Translations under genes and position numbers: made by a program | Part shown: positions 46,452 to 59,727 of the stretch, piece by piece | Position numbering within the stretch: position 1 is the stretch's first letter | Layout: every line of letters begins with the position of its first letter | Source of the DNA: Dactylis glomerata | Lineage: Eukaryota > Streptophyta > Magnoliopsida > Poales > Poaceae | Assembly (NCBI GenBank): GCA_007115705.1 | Contig: QXEO01000143.1 | Coordinates: 5,439,434 to 5,503,433 of the forward strand | Length of the DNA: 64,000 nucleotides | Direction of reading: 5' to 3' | The notes under the pieces: model-generated | What the model was told of the DNA's origin: nothing | Seen by the model: only the letters and a program-made list of their open reading frames with translations | The model's database searches: none

Positions 46452-47839
46452 TGATGACCCACAAGTATAGGGGATCGCAACAGTCTTCGAGGGAAGTATT
46501 ACCCAAATTTATTGATTCGACACAAGGGGAGCCAAAGAATATATGTAAGCCTTAACAGATGAGTTGTCAATTCAGCTGCACCTGGAAACAGTCTCACTCG
46601 CAGTGGTTTATCTGTAGCAACAGTTTTATAGCGGTGACAGTAGTGAAATAGTAACAACAGTAGTAAAATAGCAGCGGTAAAAGTAATGGTTGTAACCAGT
46701 AGGAACAAATACTGTAGGCATAGGGATGGATTACGGGCGTTGCATGGATAAGATAATTCATGAAATCAATGAGACATGGGCATTGCAGATAAATAATGAT
46801 AAAGCATCCTAGTACAAACAATCATAGGCATGTGTTCTGTATATAGTCGTACGTGCTCACAAGGAGAAACTTGCACGACATCTTTTGTCCTACCAGCCTG
46901 TTGCAGCAGGGCCTCAAGGGAAACTACTGGTAATTAAGGTACTCCTTTTAATAGAGTACCGGAGCAAAGCATTAGCACTCGGTGAACACATGTGATCCTC
47001 ACATCATAGCCATCCCCTCTGGTTATCCCAATTTCTGTCACTTTGGGGCCTCGGGTTCCGGACAACAATATGTGTATACAACTTGTAGGTAAGACCATAA
47101 ATAACAAGTATCATCATAGAAATAATAACATGTTCAGATCTGAAATCATGGCACTCGGGCCCAAAGTGACAAGCATTAAGCACAACAAGTTGCAACAATG
47201 TCATAGGCACTAAATAAAGATACTAAGCACTATGCCCTATCAATCTCATATCAAATTACATGAATAATCTCATCCAATCCCTACCATCCCCTCAGCTACA
47301 GCGGGGGAATTACTCACACATGGATGGGGGAGTCATGGATGGTCAATGGAGGAGCGTCGGTGGTGATGGTGATGAAGATCTCCTCCGAATCCCCGTTCGG
47401 CAGGGTGCCAGAACGGAGTTTCTGGTTCCGAATCGCGGTTTCTGATGGCGGCGGCGCAGCGGAAGTCTATCTGGAAAAAACGCCATCTCCCCGATATTAT
47501 GTCGCCAGGGGGTATATGTACGCGAGAGGGGAGGTCGAGAGGGGACCTGGGGCCCCCTCACGCATGGGTGGCGCGGCCAGGGCTGGGCCGCGCCACCAGT
47601 GTGTGATGGCCCCTCGAGCCTCCTCTCCCTCCTGTCTTCTGGCTCCGTGGGTCTTCTGGTGAAATAGGATTTTTCATGATTTTTCCCGAATTTTTACTGG
47701 AAGTTAAATTTCTGCACAAAACGAGACACCAGAGCAATTCTGCTGAAAACAGCGTCAGCCCGTGTTAGTTGTATTCAAAACACACAAATTAGAGGAGAAA
47801 CAATAGCAAAAGTGTTCGGGAAAGTAGATACGTTTTGGA
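46452..47839 (-). repeat. 5' LTR of C, lacking its first 7 bases
   Basis: Matches 38387-39774 throughout. The terminal CGTATCA (plus-strand orientation) is missing, and the sequence passes straight from TTTTGGA into element B text AGTCATTACTACTG. Confidence 0.9.
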
Positions 47840-50663
47840 AGTCATTACTACTGTAATGACCGCTCCTTATCTTGTTTATTTCGTTTTTGTGCCAAGAGAA
47901 GCCTCTAATTCGAGCGAGGTAAAGATTTGGGGATGTTGCTGTCCTGAAACTGTTTTCGGTGCTGCACCGTAAAAATTAGTATAAATTCTCTGTATATCTT
48001 TTGGACCTGCGATTTCTTGTGCATATGCCCCAGGTTATATCCAAACTTTTGTTAGTTGAACACTTTTTGATTTGAGCAACAGAAAACCCCTCAAAAATTC
48101 GTCCTTTATCAGCTGTTCTGTTTTGACAGATTTCTGCCAATATTTGTGTTTGCCACTTTATCGCTTTCTTTTGAGTTCTTTTGATCATGGAACTTTTGGG
48201 GAGGTTGCTACAGTAGTATTTCCTATATATGTGGTGGTTTTGAGTTGAAAACTGAAGCAAAAAGAGGTTGATTATATGTTATGCCTACACTAATGTTGCT
48301 AATAGATTTGTGTTTAGTTTTGTATGAAGGAAGTTTTCAAGTGTAGGGATTGGAGAATGATGAATGAGTTGAAGAATGGACAAAAGCTCAAGCTTGGGGA
48401 TGCCCATGCATCACCCCAAGAAATATCCAAGAAGTACAAGCGTCAAAGCTTGGGGATGCCCCCGAGGCACCCCTTCTTCATCGGCAAAAATCAGGTCACC
48501 TTTCAAGACACTATATTTTTATTGCTTCATGCACTATGTGTTTTTCTTGGAGCGTTAGTTGTTTTAGTTTTCTTAGTTAGTTTGTTTTGTTTGCTGCAAT
48601 AAATGGTTGTACCCCAACAAATTTCCTTTGGAGGAGATGTACTCGTTTTCATTTGCCAAGAACGCTCTAGTTTTCACTCTTATTAAAAATCGAGTGTTCT
48701 TCTTTTTCCGCTACTGCTTTTGGTTTTCGTTTTCACCTTGATTTGCGTTCAGACCTTGTCATGTCTTTTCATCAAGGTGTATTTTTGCCTCTGATCTTTA
48801 TTGGTTTTCATCAAAAGAGGTGTTTATAAAAATTTCAAATGGTGTTGGAAAAGAGAAAAAGCTTTGTGCAAAATAGTGGTACAAGAAGGAGCTTGTGTAG
48901 ACTGTGGCTTAGGCTTTTTCATGTCATGCTTGATGTCTTTTTGATAGTATGCTTAGTGGTTTTGCTGTAGCATGACTTGTCTCAAATAACTGAGATTGCT
49001 TAATGAGCCTTTGAAAAAATCATGCGTTGTTTTTATTGTATGGAAGCATTATTTTGGTTTTCTCCTTGATGCTTTATTTGGGTTGACTTGGCGCATGCTC
49101 ACACATTTTAGACTCTTACAAAGTCGCCAATAGCCTTCATGATCATTTAGTTTTTGACTTTTGATGCCATCTTATGCTTCTTTTAATGTCGCTTTGTCGC
49201 TTTGCATGATTATGGCCATTATTGCTCTCTTAGTTGGTCGCTCCCAGTCTTTTGCTAGCCCTCGCCTTGTACTGAGTATGAGCTCTACTCGTGCATCCAA
49301 CTCCTAAAAGCCAAAGTTTTCCAAAGTGTCCACCATACATACCAACTAGCAATTTGCTATTCCAAGTAAATTTGACTTGCTTTTATTTTCTCTTCAAATT
49401 AAACTCTTACCAGTGTTATGTGAAATTCGGTCAGTAAAGCTCTCACGAACCGGAAGGCACACTTTACTTTTCCTGTTCTTAAAATTTTGACATTGTGGTC
49501 TCTTATATTGAGTTGTTATGCTTGCAAGTTGTAAGTTGGATTCTAGCCCAGCCATGCAGTCATGGGCAAGCTTTCAACATTGCACTTCTTAATTGAGTTG
49601 ATATCGTGATCTTTTGTTTATGGATGCCCGCGGTGTGAAATGAATTGGGAATCTTGTGGGGATCATGGAGTTTGTATATGTGTTAGGGAAACGCCGGGCC
49701 GCCAATCTAAGCCATGCATAATTCATGGTGGAAATTTGCAGCATACCCATGGTGAACATACGACGACGCATCTCACAATAAAAAGCTAAACAAAAGGCAA
49801 ATAAAAGAGATGTCAAGGTGTTCATTGTCTGCTTGTCCTGTCATTTTGGTGTGGGCTTGTTCCATGTCATCGGGCACGGAGGTACCCCATTGGCGGTTCT
49901 CAATGATATGCATATACTTACAATGACAAGAGCCTTGCTTGGGACTCTAAGTAAAGTAGCATGAGGTTTGGGTACTCATATTCACGGGGCACGAGGTTTT
50001 CAACTTATGATTTGTCAAGCATATGCATCATAATTGTTCTCGCATTAACTTTAACCATTCAAGATGCTTATGATGGGGGCAATGAGAGATCAAAGCCGGT
50101 AAGTACCATAATTTTTGAAGGTTATAAAACTTGCAATCACTGCTTCCGTCTGCGAAGGGCCTTTCTTCTACTTTTATGTTGAGTCACCACCTTCTATCTT
50201 TATGCACCATTAAGAGAGCATAGTTGTCATTCTTAGTGTGATATGCATTGTCCCAAAGTTCATTGATTGATTCATATTGTTGGTTTCACTTGTTCTTAAA
50301 TTATTTGTATCTAGTCGCCCTCTTAAACTTGAAGGTGTCCTATGCATTTATGTTTTGCTCTCTTTGAAGGACAAGCTGAAAACCATTTGCATGTTTTTCC
50401 TTATGATTTGAACACACGTTTGACTTTCATTGTTTCATTTTTATGATCTTTTGTTTGTGTTCATTTGCATGTTTACAACATGGTTGCTAAGTTCTTATTG
50501 TCAAGATTATATCTTCATGCCCATGTTTTAAGTTCTTATGATCCCAACTCACAAATGCTTACATATATGATCAAGATTGTGTAGGAGCATGTCACCTCAA
50601 AAATTATTCTTTTGTTATCACTTACCTACTCGAGGACGAGCAGGAGTTAAGCTTGGGGATACT
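47840..50663 (+). other. Element B 3' non-coding region
   Basis: About 2.8 kb without long frames, closely matching A's 55226-58056 in block order (CTACTGTAATxACC, AGCTCAAGCTTGGGGATGCC, TTGAAGAATGGACAAAAGCT, CGAGGACGAGCAGGAGTTAA). It ends in AAGCTTGGGGATAC, the likely polypurine tract, before the 3' LTR at 50664. Confidence 0.75.
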
Positions 50664-52333
50664 TGATACGTCTCCAACGTATCTATAATTCTTGATGCTC
50701 CATGCTTGTTTTTACACCATTTGCCTATTGTTTCGTTACACTTCGTGGCACTTTTATGCATTTTCCGGAACTAACCTATTAACAAGTTGCCATAGTGCCA
50801 GTTCCCTGTTTTCTGCTGTTTTTGTGTTTCAGAAGTGATACACAGGAAATATTCTCGGAATTGGACGAAACAAGTTCCTGAAGTCTTATTTTACCCGGAA
50901 GCTTCCAGAGATCCGAAGGAGAGAAGGAGAGGGGCCACCAGGGGCCCACACGCCAGGGTGTCGCGGCCAGCCCCTGGCCCGCGCCACCAAGGTGTGAGGC
51001 CACCTGGGTCCTCCTCTGACATCGCCCCTTCGCCTATAAAGACCCCCCGACGGAAAAAACCTAAGGACCCGATCACTTTTCCAGAACACATCGCGATCCG
51101 CCGCTGCCGTCGACCCGAAGATCGGGAGGGTCCAGAAGCTCTTCCCGGCACCCTGCCGGAGAGGGGAATCGCCACCGGAGGTCTTCTTCATCGCCATGCT
51201 TGCCTCCGGAGCGATGAGTGAGTAGTCTACCTTGGACTATGGGTCCATAGCAGTAGCTAGATGGTTGTCTTCTCCACCATGTGCTTCATGTTTAGATCTC
51301 ATGAGCTGCCCTACATGATTGAGATCACCGTTATGTAATTCTACATGTTTGGTTTGTTGGGATCCGATGAATATTGGTGTTTATGATTGAGTTGCTGTAC
51401 TGAATATTATCTTATGTTATCTCTATGTTGTTTATGATCTTGCATGCTCTCCGTTGTTAGTAGCTATCTTGGCCGAGTAGTTGCTAGTGACTCCAAGAGG
51501 GGGTATTTATGCTCGATAGTGGATTCATGCCTCTATTTAACCTGGGGGAGTGACAGAAATCTCTAAGGTTGTAGATGTGCTGTTGCTACTAGGGAGAAAA
51601 CAACATTCATATGCTCAAGGGCATATGCTTTGTTTACATTACACACTTTGCTTAATGCAATTATCTGTTGTTCGCAACTTAATACTCATGGGGTGTTCGG
51701 ATTGATATCCCCGGGAGTGGATTATTAGTCATAGATGCAGTTGGATGGCGGTCTATGTATTTTGTTGTAATGCCCAGAGTAAATCTCATAGTGATCTTCT
51801 TGACATATCACATTTATCTTTATTCTATCAATTGCCCAACTGTAATTTGTTTACCCAGCATGTGTTATTTATCTTATGGAGAGACACCACTAGTGAACTG
51901 TGGACCCCGGTCCTATTTCCATCATATTGCTATTACCTGTTTACTTTACTCGCAGTGTTTACTTTACTCGCATACTCTACTGTTTTCCACTCGATACGCT
52001 CATAACCTTTGTTTCAAGCAAACCGGTGAGATTCACAACCTCATCGCAAGTTGGGAACAAAGTACTTGGTTGTGTGTGTGCAGGTTCCGCGTTGCAGTTA
52101 GCAAGCAAAGCTTGGACGAGGCGCCATATATAAATTGTCCGAAGCTGTCGCAAACTAGCAAGCATCACCTTCAGCCGTCATTGTCTGCTTTTCTCCTGAA
52201 CGATAAACCTTGGTTTCTTAACTGAGGGAAAACAAGCTGCTATACTCATCATACCTTCCTCTTGGGGTTCCCAACGGGCTGGTCATTCACCACGCACAAG
52301 GACCTCTGATCTCCCACATCAACTTGGAGTATC
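50664..52333 (+). repeat. 3' LTR of B (1,670 bp)
   Basis: TGATACG...GGAGTATCA, followed by CCCAG. TATA box at about 51034. Confidence 0.92.
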
Positions 52334-52338
52334 ACCCA

Positions 52339-52825
52339 GCATGTGTTATTTTATCTTATAGAGAGACACCACTAGTGAACTGTGGACCCCGGTCCTATTT
52401 CCTTTATATTGCTATCACCTGTTTACTTTACTCGCACTGTTTACTTTACTCGCATACTACTATTGCTTTCTATTCGATATGCTCATTCCTTTGTTTCAAG
52501 CAAACCGGTGAGATTGACAACCTCATCGTAAGTTGGGAACAAAGTATTTGGTTGTGTTGTGTGCAGGTTCACGTTGCTACTAGTTGAAGACGCACTAACA
52601 AGATATCGTTAACGGCACCCTTGTTGGAGTGTCACTAGGCTAGCAAGCATCACCTTCTTGAGTTTGGCTTTTTCCTACTAGATTGACTACCTTGGTTTCA
52701 TAACTGAGGGAAAACTTGCTGCTATATTCATCAAACCTTCTCTTGGGGTTTCCAACTGGCCGGTCATTTACTTCATCAACTACACGCCAACAAGTTCTCT
52801 GGCACCATTCATCACCGCGCCATCA
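52339..52825 (+). repeat. 5' LTR of A, second part
   Basis: Resumes CATGTGTTATTTTATC after the CCCAG duplication and ends CACCGCGCCATCA; together with 34260-35450 it makes 1,678 bp, matching the 3' LTR. Confidence 0.88.
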
Positions 52826-52836
52826 ACAAGTTTTTC

Positions 52837-52854
52837 TGGCGCCGTTGCCGGGGA
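52837..52854 (+). promoter_or_regulatory. Primer-binding site of A (tRNA-Asp type)
   Basis: TGGCGCCGTTGCCGGGGA, 11 nt after the 5' LTR. Confidence 0.9.
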
Positions 52855-53010
52855 AAAAGAAGACTTCTACAAGGGGAGTTTCGCACGCACATCCTTTACT
52901 TTGTTTTAAGTTTTGCTTTTACTCTATTTCACTTGCATCGTTTTATCAAAAATACAAAAAAATAGTTTCCTTATAGTTGTTTTTACTTGTCTGCTTTTAG
53001 CTTTGCTAGA

Positions 53011-55126
53011 ATGGGTACTCATGAGAACACCAAGTTGTGTGATTTTACTAGCACTAATAATAGTGATTTTATCTGCACTCCTATTGCGCCACCTGCTCCT
53101 GCTGCTGATTTTTATGAGATTAAGCCTGCTTTGTTGAACCTTGTTATGAAAGAGCAATTTTCTGGTGCTAGTACTGATGATGCTGCAGCTCATCTCAACA
53201 ATTTTGTTGAGCTATGTGAGATGCAGGAATATAAGGATGTAGAGAGTGATATTATTAAGCTTAAGTTGTTTCCTTTTTCTTTGAGAGGAAAAGCTAAGGA
53301 TTGGTTGCTGTCTTTGCCTAAAAATAGTATTGATTCTTGGGCTAAGTGTAAGGATGCTTTTATTGGTAGATACTATCCTCCTGCTAAGATTATAGCTTTG
53401 CGTAGCAATATTTTGAAGTTTAGCCAGTTTGATAATGAACATGTTGCTCAGGCTTGGGAAAGAATGAAATCTATGACAAAGAATTGTCCCACTCATGGAC
53501 TGACTACTTGGATGATTGTCCAAACTTTTTATGCATGACTGAATTTTTCTTCAAGAAACCTAATGGATTCAACTACTGGAGGCACTTTTATGTCCCTTAC
53601 CTTGGGCGCCGCAACCAAGCTTCTCGACAATATGATGGTAAATTATTCTGAATGGCACACCGAGAGAGCTCTACAAGGTAAGAAGGTAAATTCTGTTGAG
53701 GAAACTTCTTCCTTGAGTGATAAGATTGATGCTATAATGCTTATGCTTTCTAATGATAGGACTCATGTTGATCCTAATAATGTTCCTTTAGCCTCTTTGG
53801 TTGCTCAAGAAGAGCATGTTGATGTAAACTTCATTAGAAATAATAATTTTAACAACAATGCTTATAGGAACAATTTTGCTAGTAACAATTATAGGCCGTT
53901 TCCTTCTAATGGTGATAATAGCTATCTTGGTAGACCTAAAATGCCTAATGAAGAAAGAATTTTAGAACTTGAAAAGGCTACCAAGAATTTTATGCAGGTG
54001 CAATATGAGCAGAACAGGGCCTTCACTAAGACTATGGAGGAGCAATCAACTCTGTTGAGGACTATTAGTCATCAACTTGAAAATTTAAACAAGGCTATTC
54101 CTGAGTTGCAAGCTAAGGTTTCCAAAGCTAAAACCGATATTTCGTCTTTGTCTAATGCGCAATATTCTTTGATTAACAGAATGTCTGCTAAGCCTGATCC
54201 TTTTGCTACTGCTAACGCTATCCAAGTTAGAATTGATGAAAATGTTAGGATGCTAGCAGATTGCATGCCAGGTGGGAAAGAGAAGATGAGATGGCTAGAA
54301 AGATGAAGGTATGTACCATTACTACCTCTAATGATGTTATTCCAAATGCTAGCAATCCTCTTAGTTTGATTGGTGTAGAGAAAACTCCTACTCCTAGTGT
54401 TAAAAAGCCTGAAACTGCTAAAACTTTTTCTCAAAAGAGTGCTGAAATTTTTCGGAGTGTGGGAGATGATAGCTCTATTTACTTTAATGATTTTGATGTT
54501 GATGTCTGCAATATATCTGAAGTTATTTTGATCTTACAAAAGCTTGCTTTGACTCCCAATGCTAGTTCTTTAAATGTTGCTTTTACTAAGCATATTACCA
54601 ATGCTCTCATGAAAATTAGGGATGAAAAGTTGAAGCAAAAAGCCTCTATTCCCAAGAAATTAGAAGATGGTTGGGAACCCATCATTGATATGCATGTTAA
54701 TGGTTTTGATTGTCATGCTTTATGTGATCTAGGTGCTAGTATTTCTATTATGCCTAGAAAAAATTATGACATGCTTGATTTACCACCACTTGAAAAGTGT
54801 TATTATGATGTTCCCATTGTTGATGTTGCTAAGAAGAAACCTTTGGGAAGGATTAATGATGTTCTTATTATGGTTACAATAACCTTGTTCCCGTTGATTT
54901 TCTTGTCATGGATGTTGAATGCAATGCTTCATGTCCTATTATTTTGGGAAGACCCTTTCTTCGAACTGTAGGTGCCATCATTGATATGAGGGAAGGCACC
55001 ATCAAATATCAATTCCCACTAAAGAAAGGTATGGAACACTTCCCTAGAACGAGAAAGAAATTGCTTTTTGACTCTATTCTTAGAGCAAATTATGAGCTTG
55101 ATGCTTCATCACTTGATATTACTTGA
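53011..55126 (+). pseudogene. Element A gag-protease, broken by one stop and two frameshifts
   Basis: Gag starts MGTHENTKLCDFTSTNNS and matches B's gag closely. The first lesion is TGA at 53536-53538 (FYA*LNFSSRN) where B has GGA. The frame then runs in phase to 54306. A frameshift at about 54260-54300 moves into the frame carrying EREDEMARKMKVCTI and the protease signature HALCDLGASISIMPRKNYDM. A second shift at about 54870-54910 leads to MDVECNASCPIILGRPFLRT, the second half of the protease, ending at 55126. The Asn-rich stretch NNNFNNNAYRNNFASNNYRP is shared with B. No reverse transcriptase follows. Confidence 0.85.
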
Positions 55127-58056
55127 TTCACATTTTTTGCGCCTAGCTCAAAGGCGTTAAAGAAAAGCACTCTTGGGAGATAACCCAATGTTTTTTACTT
55201 TCAGTTATTTTTCTTTTATTTGAGTCTTGGAAGTTATTACTACTGTAATAACCTTTCCTTATCCTTTTTATTTCGTTTTTTGTGCCAAGAGAAGCCTCTA
55301 ATTTGAGTGAGGTAAAGATTTGGGGATGTTGCTCTCCTGAAACTGTTTTTGGTGCTGCACCGTAAAAATTCATGAAAATTCTCAGGATATCTTTTGGACC
55401 TGCGATTTCTTGTGCATATGCCCCAGGTTATATCCAAACTTTCATTACTTATATACTTTTTGACTTGAGCAACAGAAAACCCTCTAAAAATTCGACCTTT
55501 GTCAGCTGTTCTATTTTGACAGATTTCTGCCAATATTTGTGTTTGCCGCTTTATCGCTTTCTTTTTGAGTTCTTTTGATCACGGAACTTTTGGGGAAGTT
55601 GCTACAGTAGTATATGCTTTATATGTGGTGGTTTTGAGTTGAAACCTGAAGCAAAAAGGATTGATTCAATATTATGCTTACACTAATGTTGCTAATAGAA
55701 TTGTGTTTAGTTTTGTATGAAGGAAGTTTTCAAGTGTAGGGATTGGAGAATGATGAGATGAGTTGAAGAATGGACAAAAGCTCAAGCTTGGGGATGCCCA
55801 TGTCACCCCAAGAAATATCCAAGAAGTACAAGCATCAAAGCTTGGGGATGCCCCTGAGGCACCCCTTCTTCATCGGCAAAAATCAGGTCACCTTTCAACG
55901 CACTATATTTTTATTGCTTCATGCATTATGCGTTTTTCTTGGAGCGTCAGTTGTTTTTAGTTTTCAGTTTTGTTTAGTTTTGTTTGCTGCAATAAATGGT
56001 TGGACCCCAACAAATTCCTTTTGGAGAAGTTGCCTTGCTTTTCATTTGCCAAGAACACTCCGTTTTCACTCTTATCGTTCAACGAGTGTTCTCTTTTTCT
56101 AGAACTGCGTTTAGTTTTCATTTTTCGCCTTGATTTTTGTTCAGATCTTCTTATATCTTTATATCAAGGTGTATTTTGACCTCTGGTCCATGTTGGTTTT
56201 CAACAAAAGAGTTGTTTCAAAAAAGTTTGAATGGTGTTGGAAAAGAGAAAAAGCTTTATGCAAAAAAGTGGTACAAGAAGGAGCTTGTGTAGACTGCGGC
56301 CTAGGCTTTTGCATGTCGTGCTTGATGTCTTTTTGATAGTATGCTTAGTGGTTTTGCTGTAGCATGACTTGTCTCAAATGACTGAGATTGCTTAATGAGC
56401 CTTTGAAAAAATCATGCGTTGTTTTAATTATTTGGAAGCATTATTTTGGTTTTCTCCTTTGATGCTTTATTTGAGTTGACTTGGCGCATGCTCACACATG
56501 TTTGACTCATACAAAGTCGCCATAAGCCTCTATGATCATTTAGTTTTTGACTTTTGATGCCATCTTATGCTTCTTTTAATGTCGCTTTGCATGATTATGG
56601 CCGTTATTGCTCTCTTAGTTGGTCGCTCCCAGTCTTTTGCTAGCCCTCATTTTGTACTGAGTATGAGCTCTACTCGTGTATCCAACTCCTAAAAGCCAAG
56701 TTTGCCAATGTGTCCACCATATATACCTATTAGCAATTTCCTATTCCAAGTACATTTGACTTGCTTTTATCTATCCTTCAAATTACACTCTTTTTGGTGT
56801 TATGCGAAAATTGGTCAGTAAAGCTCTCACGAACCTGATGGCACACTTTACTTTTCTTGTTTTAAAATTTTGACATTGTGGCTCTCTTATGTTGAGTTGT
56901 TATGCTTGCAAGTTGTAAGTTGGAAATTAGCCCAGCCATGCCGTCATGGGGCAAGCTTTCAACATTGCACTATCTTTCATTTGAGTTGATATCGTGACCT
57001 TTTGTTTATGGATACTCGCGATGTGAAATGAATTGGGAATCTTGCGGGATCATGGAGTTTGTATACGTGTTAGAGAAACGCCTGGGCCACTAATCTAAGC
57101 CATGCATAATTCATGGTGGAAATTTACAGCATGCCCATAGTGAACATTCGATGATGCATCTCACAATAAAAAGCTATACCAATAGTAAATAAAAGAGATG
57201 CCAAGGTGTTCATTGTCTGTTTGTCCTGTCATTTTGATGTGGGCTTATTCCATATCATCGGGCACGGAGGTACCCCGTTGGCGGTTCTCAATGATACGTG
57301 TATACTTACAATGACAAGAGCTTGCTTGGGACTCTAAGTAAAGTAGCATGAGGTTTGGGTATTCGTACTTCACGGGACATGAGGTTTTCAACTTATGATT
57401 TGTCAAGCATATGCATCATAAGTGTATTCGCATTAACTTTAACCATTCAAGATGCTTATGATGGGGGCAATGAGAGCTCAAAGCTAGTAAGTACCATAAT
57501 TTTTGAAGGTTTATAAAACTTGCAATCACTGCTTCCCTCCGCGAAGGGCCTTTCTTTTACTTTTTTGTTGAGTCACCACCTTCTACCTTTATGCATCGTC
57601 TAAGAGAGCATAGTTGTCATTCTGAGTATAATGTGCATTGTCCCAAAGTTTTCATTGATTGATTCATGATGTTGGTTTCACTTGTTCTTAAATTACTTGT
57701 ATCTAGTCGCCCTCTTAAACTTGAAGGTGTCCTATGCATTTATGTTTTGCTCTCTCATGAAGGACAAGCTGAAAACCATTTGTATGTTTTTCCATATGAT
57801 TTAAACACACGTTTGACTTTCATTGCTTCATTTTCATGATCTTTCGTTTGTGTTCTTTTTCATGTCATAACATGGTTGCTAAGTTTCTTCTATCAAGATT
57901 ATGTCTTTCATGCCCATGTTTTAAGTTCTTTTGATCCCAGCGCACAACGCTTACATAGATGATCAAGATTGTGTAGGTGCATGTCACCTCCAAAATTATT
58001 TTCTTTTGTTATCACTTACCTACTCGAGGACGAGCAGGAGTTAAGCTTGGGGATGC
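55127..58056 (+). other. Element A 3' non-coding region
   Basis: About 2.9 kb, no long frame, same blocks as element B's 47840-50663. It ends AAGCTTGGGGATGC before the 3' LTR at 58057. Confidence 0.75.
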
Positions 58057-59727
58057 TGATACGTCTCTAACGTATCTATAATTTTTATGCTCCATGCTTG
58101 TTTTTACACCATTTGCTTAGTGTTTCGTTACACTTCGTTGCGTTTTTATGCATTTTCCGGAACTAACCTATTAACGAGATGCCACAGTGCCAGTTCCCTA
58201 TTTTCTGCTTTTTTGTGTTTCAGAAAAGTTACACAGGAAATATTCTCGGAATTGGATGAAACAAAAGCCAAACATCCAGAAATTCACCGGAGCTTCCAAA
58301 GAACCGAAGAGGAGACAGAGTGGGGCCACGAGGGGCCCACACAACAGGGCGGCGCGGCCCAGGGCTAGGTCGCGCCCCCTATGTGTGTGGCCACCTCGGT
58401 CCACTTCTGACGATGCCCCTTCGCCTATAAAGACCCCCGACGGGAAAAACCTAAACACCCAATCACTTTTCCAGAATACATCGCGATCCGCCGCCGCCGT
58501 CGACCCGAGATCGGGAGGGTCCAAAAGCTCTTCCCGGCACCCTGCCGGAGAGGGGAATCACCACCGGAGGTCTTCTTCATCGCCATGCTTGCCTCCGGCA
58601 CGATGAGTGAGTAGTCTACCTTGGACTATGGGTCTATAGCAGTAGCTAGATGGTTGTCTTCTCCACCATGTGCTTCATGTTTAGATCTCATGAGCTGCCT
58701 TACATGATCGAGATCACCGTTATGTAATTCTACATGTTGTGTTTGTTGGGATCCGATGAATATTGGTGTTATGATTGAGTTGATGTGCTGAATATTATCT
58801 TATGTTATCTCTATGTTGTTTATGATCTTGCATGCTCTCCGTTGTTAGTAGCTATCTTGGCCGAGTAGATACTAGTGACTCCAAGAGGGGGTATTTATGC
58901 TCGATAGTTGGGTTCATGCCTCTATTTAATCTGGGGGAGTGACAGAAACCTCTAAGGTTGTAGATGTGCTGTTGCCACTAGGGAGAAAACAACATTCATA
59001 TACTCAAGGGCATATGCTTTGTTTACATTACACACTCTGCTTAATGCAGTTATCTGTTGTTCGCAACTTAATACTTGTGGAGTTCTCGGATTGATTCACC
59101 ACAAGTGGATTATTAGTCATAGATGCAGTTGGATGGCGGTCTATGTATCTTGTTGTAATGCCCAGAGTAAATCTCATAGTGATCCTCTCGACATATCATG
59201 TTGTCTTTATTCTATCAATTGCCCAACTGTAATTTGTTTACCCAGCATGTGTTATTTTATCTTATGGAGAGACACCACTAGTGAACTGTGGACCCCGGTC
59301 CTATTTCCTTTATATTGCTATTACCTGTTTACTTTACTCGCACTGTTTACTTTACTCACATACTACTATTGCTTTCCATTCGATACGCTCATTCCTTTGT
59401 TTCAAGCAAACCGGTGAGATTGACAACCTTATCGTAAGTTGGGAACAAAGTATTTGGTTGTGTTGTGTGCAGGTTCCACGTTGCTACTAGTTGAAGACGC
59501 GCTAACAAGATATCGTTAACGGCGCCCTTGTTGGAGTGTCACTAGGCTAGCAAGCATCACCTTCTTGAGTTTGGCTTTTTCCTACTGGATTGACTACCTT
59601 GGTTTCATAACTGAGGGAAAACTTGCAGCTATATTCATCAAACCTTCTCTTGGGGTTTCCAACTGGCCGGTCATTTACTTCATCAACTACACGCCAACAA
59701 GTTCTCTGGCACCATTCATCACCGCGT
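58057..59727 (+). repeat. 3' LTR of A, terminal bases removed by element D
   Basis: Begins TGATACGTCTCTAACGTATC as the 5' LTR does; TATA box at about 58423. Runs to CACCGCGT at 59727, where D begins. Confidence 0.88.

Larger units (their letters stand above)
38387..47839 (-). mobile_element. LTR retrotransposon C (Athila-like gypsy, non-autonomous) inside B
   Basis: On the minus strand: 5' LTR 47839-46452, missing its first 7 bases; primer site 46440-46423; gag 46363-44486; protease 44479-43709; non-coding; ORF 42769-41762; long 3' region; polypurine tract (AAGCTTGGGGGGAGT) at about 39796-39782; 3' LTR 39781-38387. No reverse transcriptase, RNase H or integrase. The two LTRs are offset by exactly 8,065 bp along most of their length and are nearly identical. 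No target duplication is visible because the right end is deleted. Confidence 0.9.
35451..52333 (+). mobile_element. LTR retrotransposon B (gypsy), full ends, TSD CCCAG, holding element C
   Basis: 5' LTR 35451-37121 and 3' LTR 50664-52333 are nearly identical; both start TGATACGTCTCCAACGTATC and end GGAGTATCA. CCCAG flanks both sides (35446-35450 and 52334-52338), and A's LTR text resumes exactly after it. The interior keeps the primer site, the first part of gag (37316-38386) and a 3' non-coding region (47840-50663). The part between was removed when C's right end was deleted. High LTR identity implies recent insertion. Confidence 0.92.
34260..59727 (+). mobile_element. LTR retrotransposon A (gypsy, non-autonomous), interrupted by B; 3' LTR cut by D
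   Basis: Pieces of A: 5' LTR 34260-35450 plus 52339-52825; primer site 52837-52854; gag/protease 53011-55126; long non-coding 3' region 55127-58056; 3' LTR 58057-59727. Element B occupies 35451-52333 inside the 5' LTR. The 3' LTR ends ...CACCGCGT and is cut by D before the terminal CATCA. Without B, A is about 8.6 kb. No reverse transcriptase, RNase H or integrase is present between protease and 3' LTR. Confidence 0.85.
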
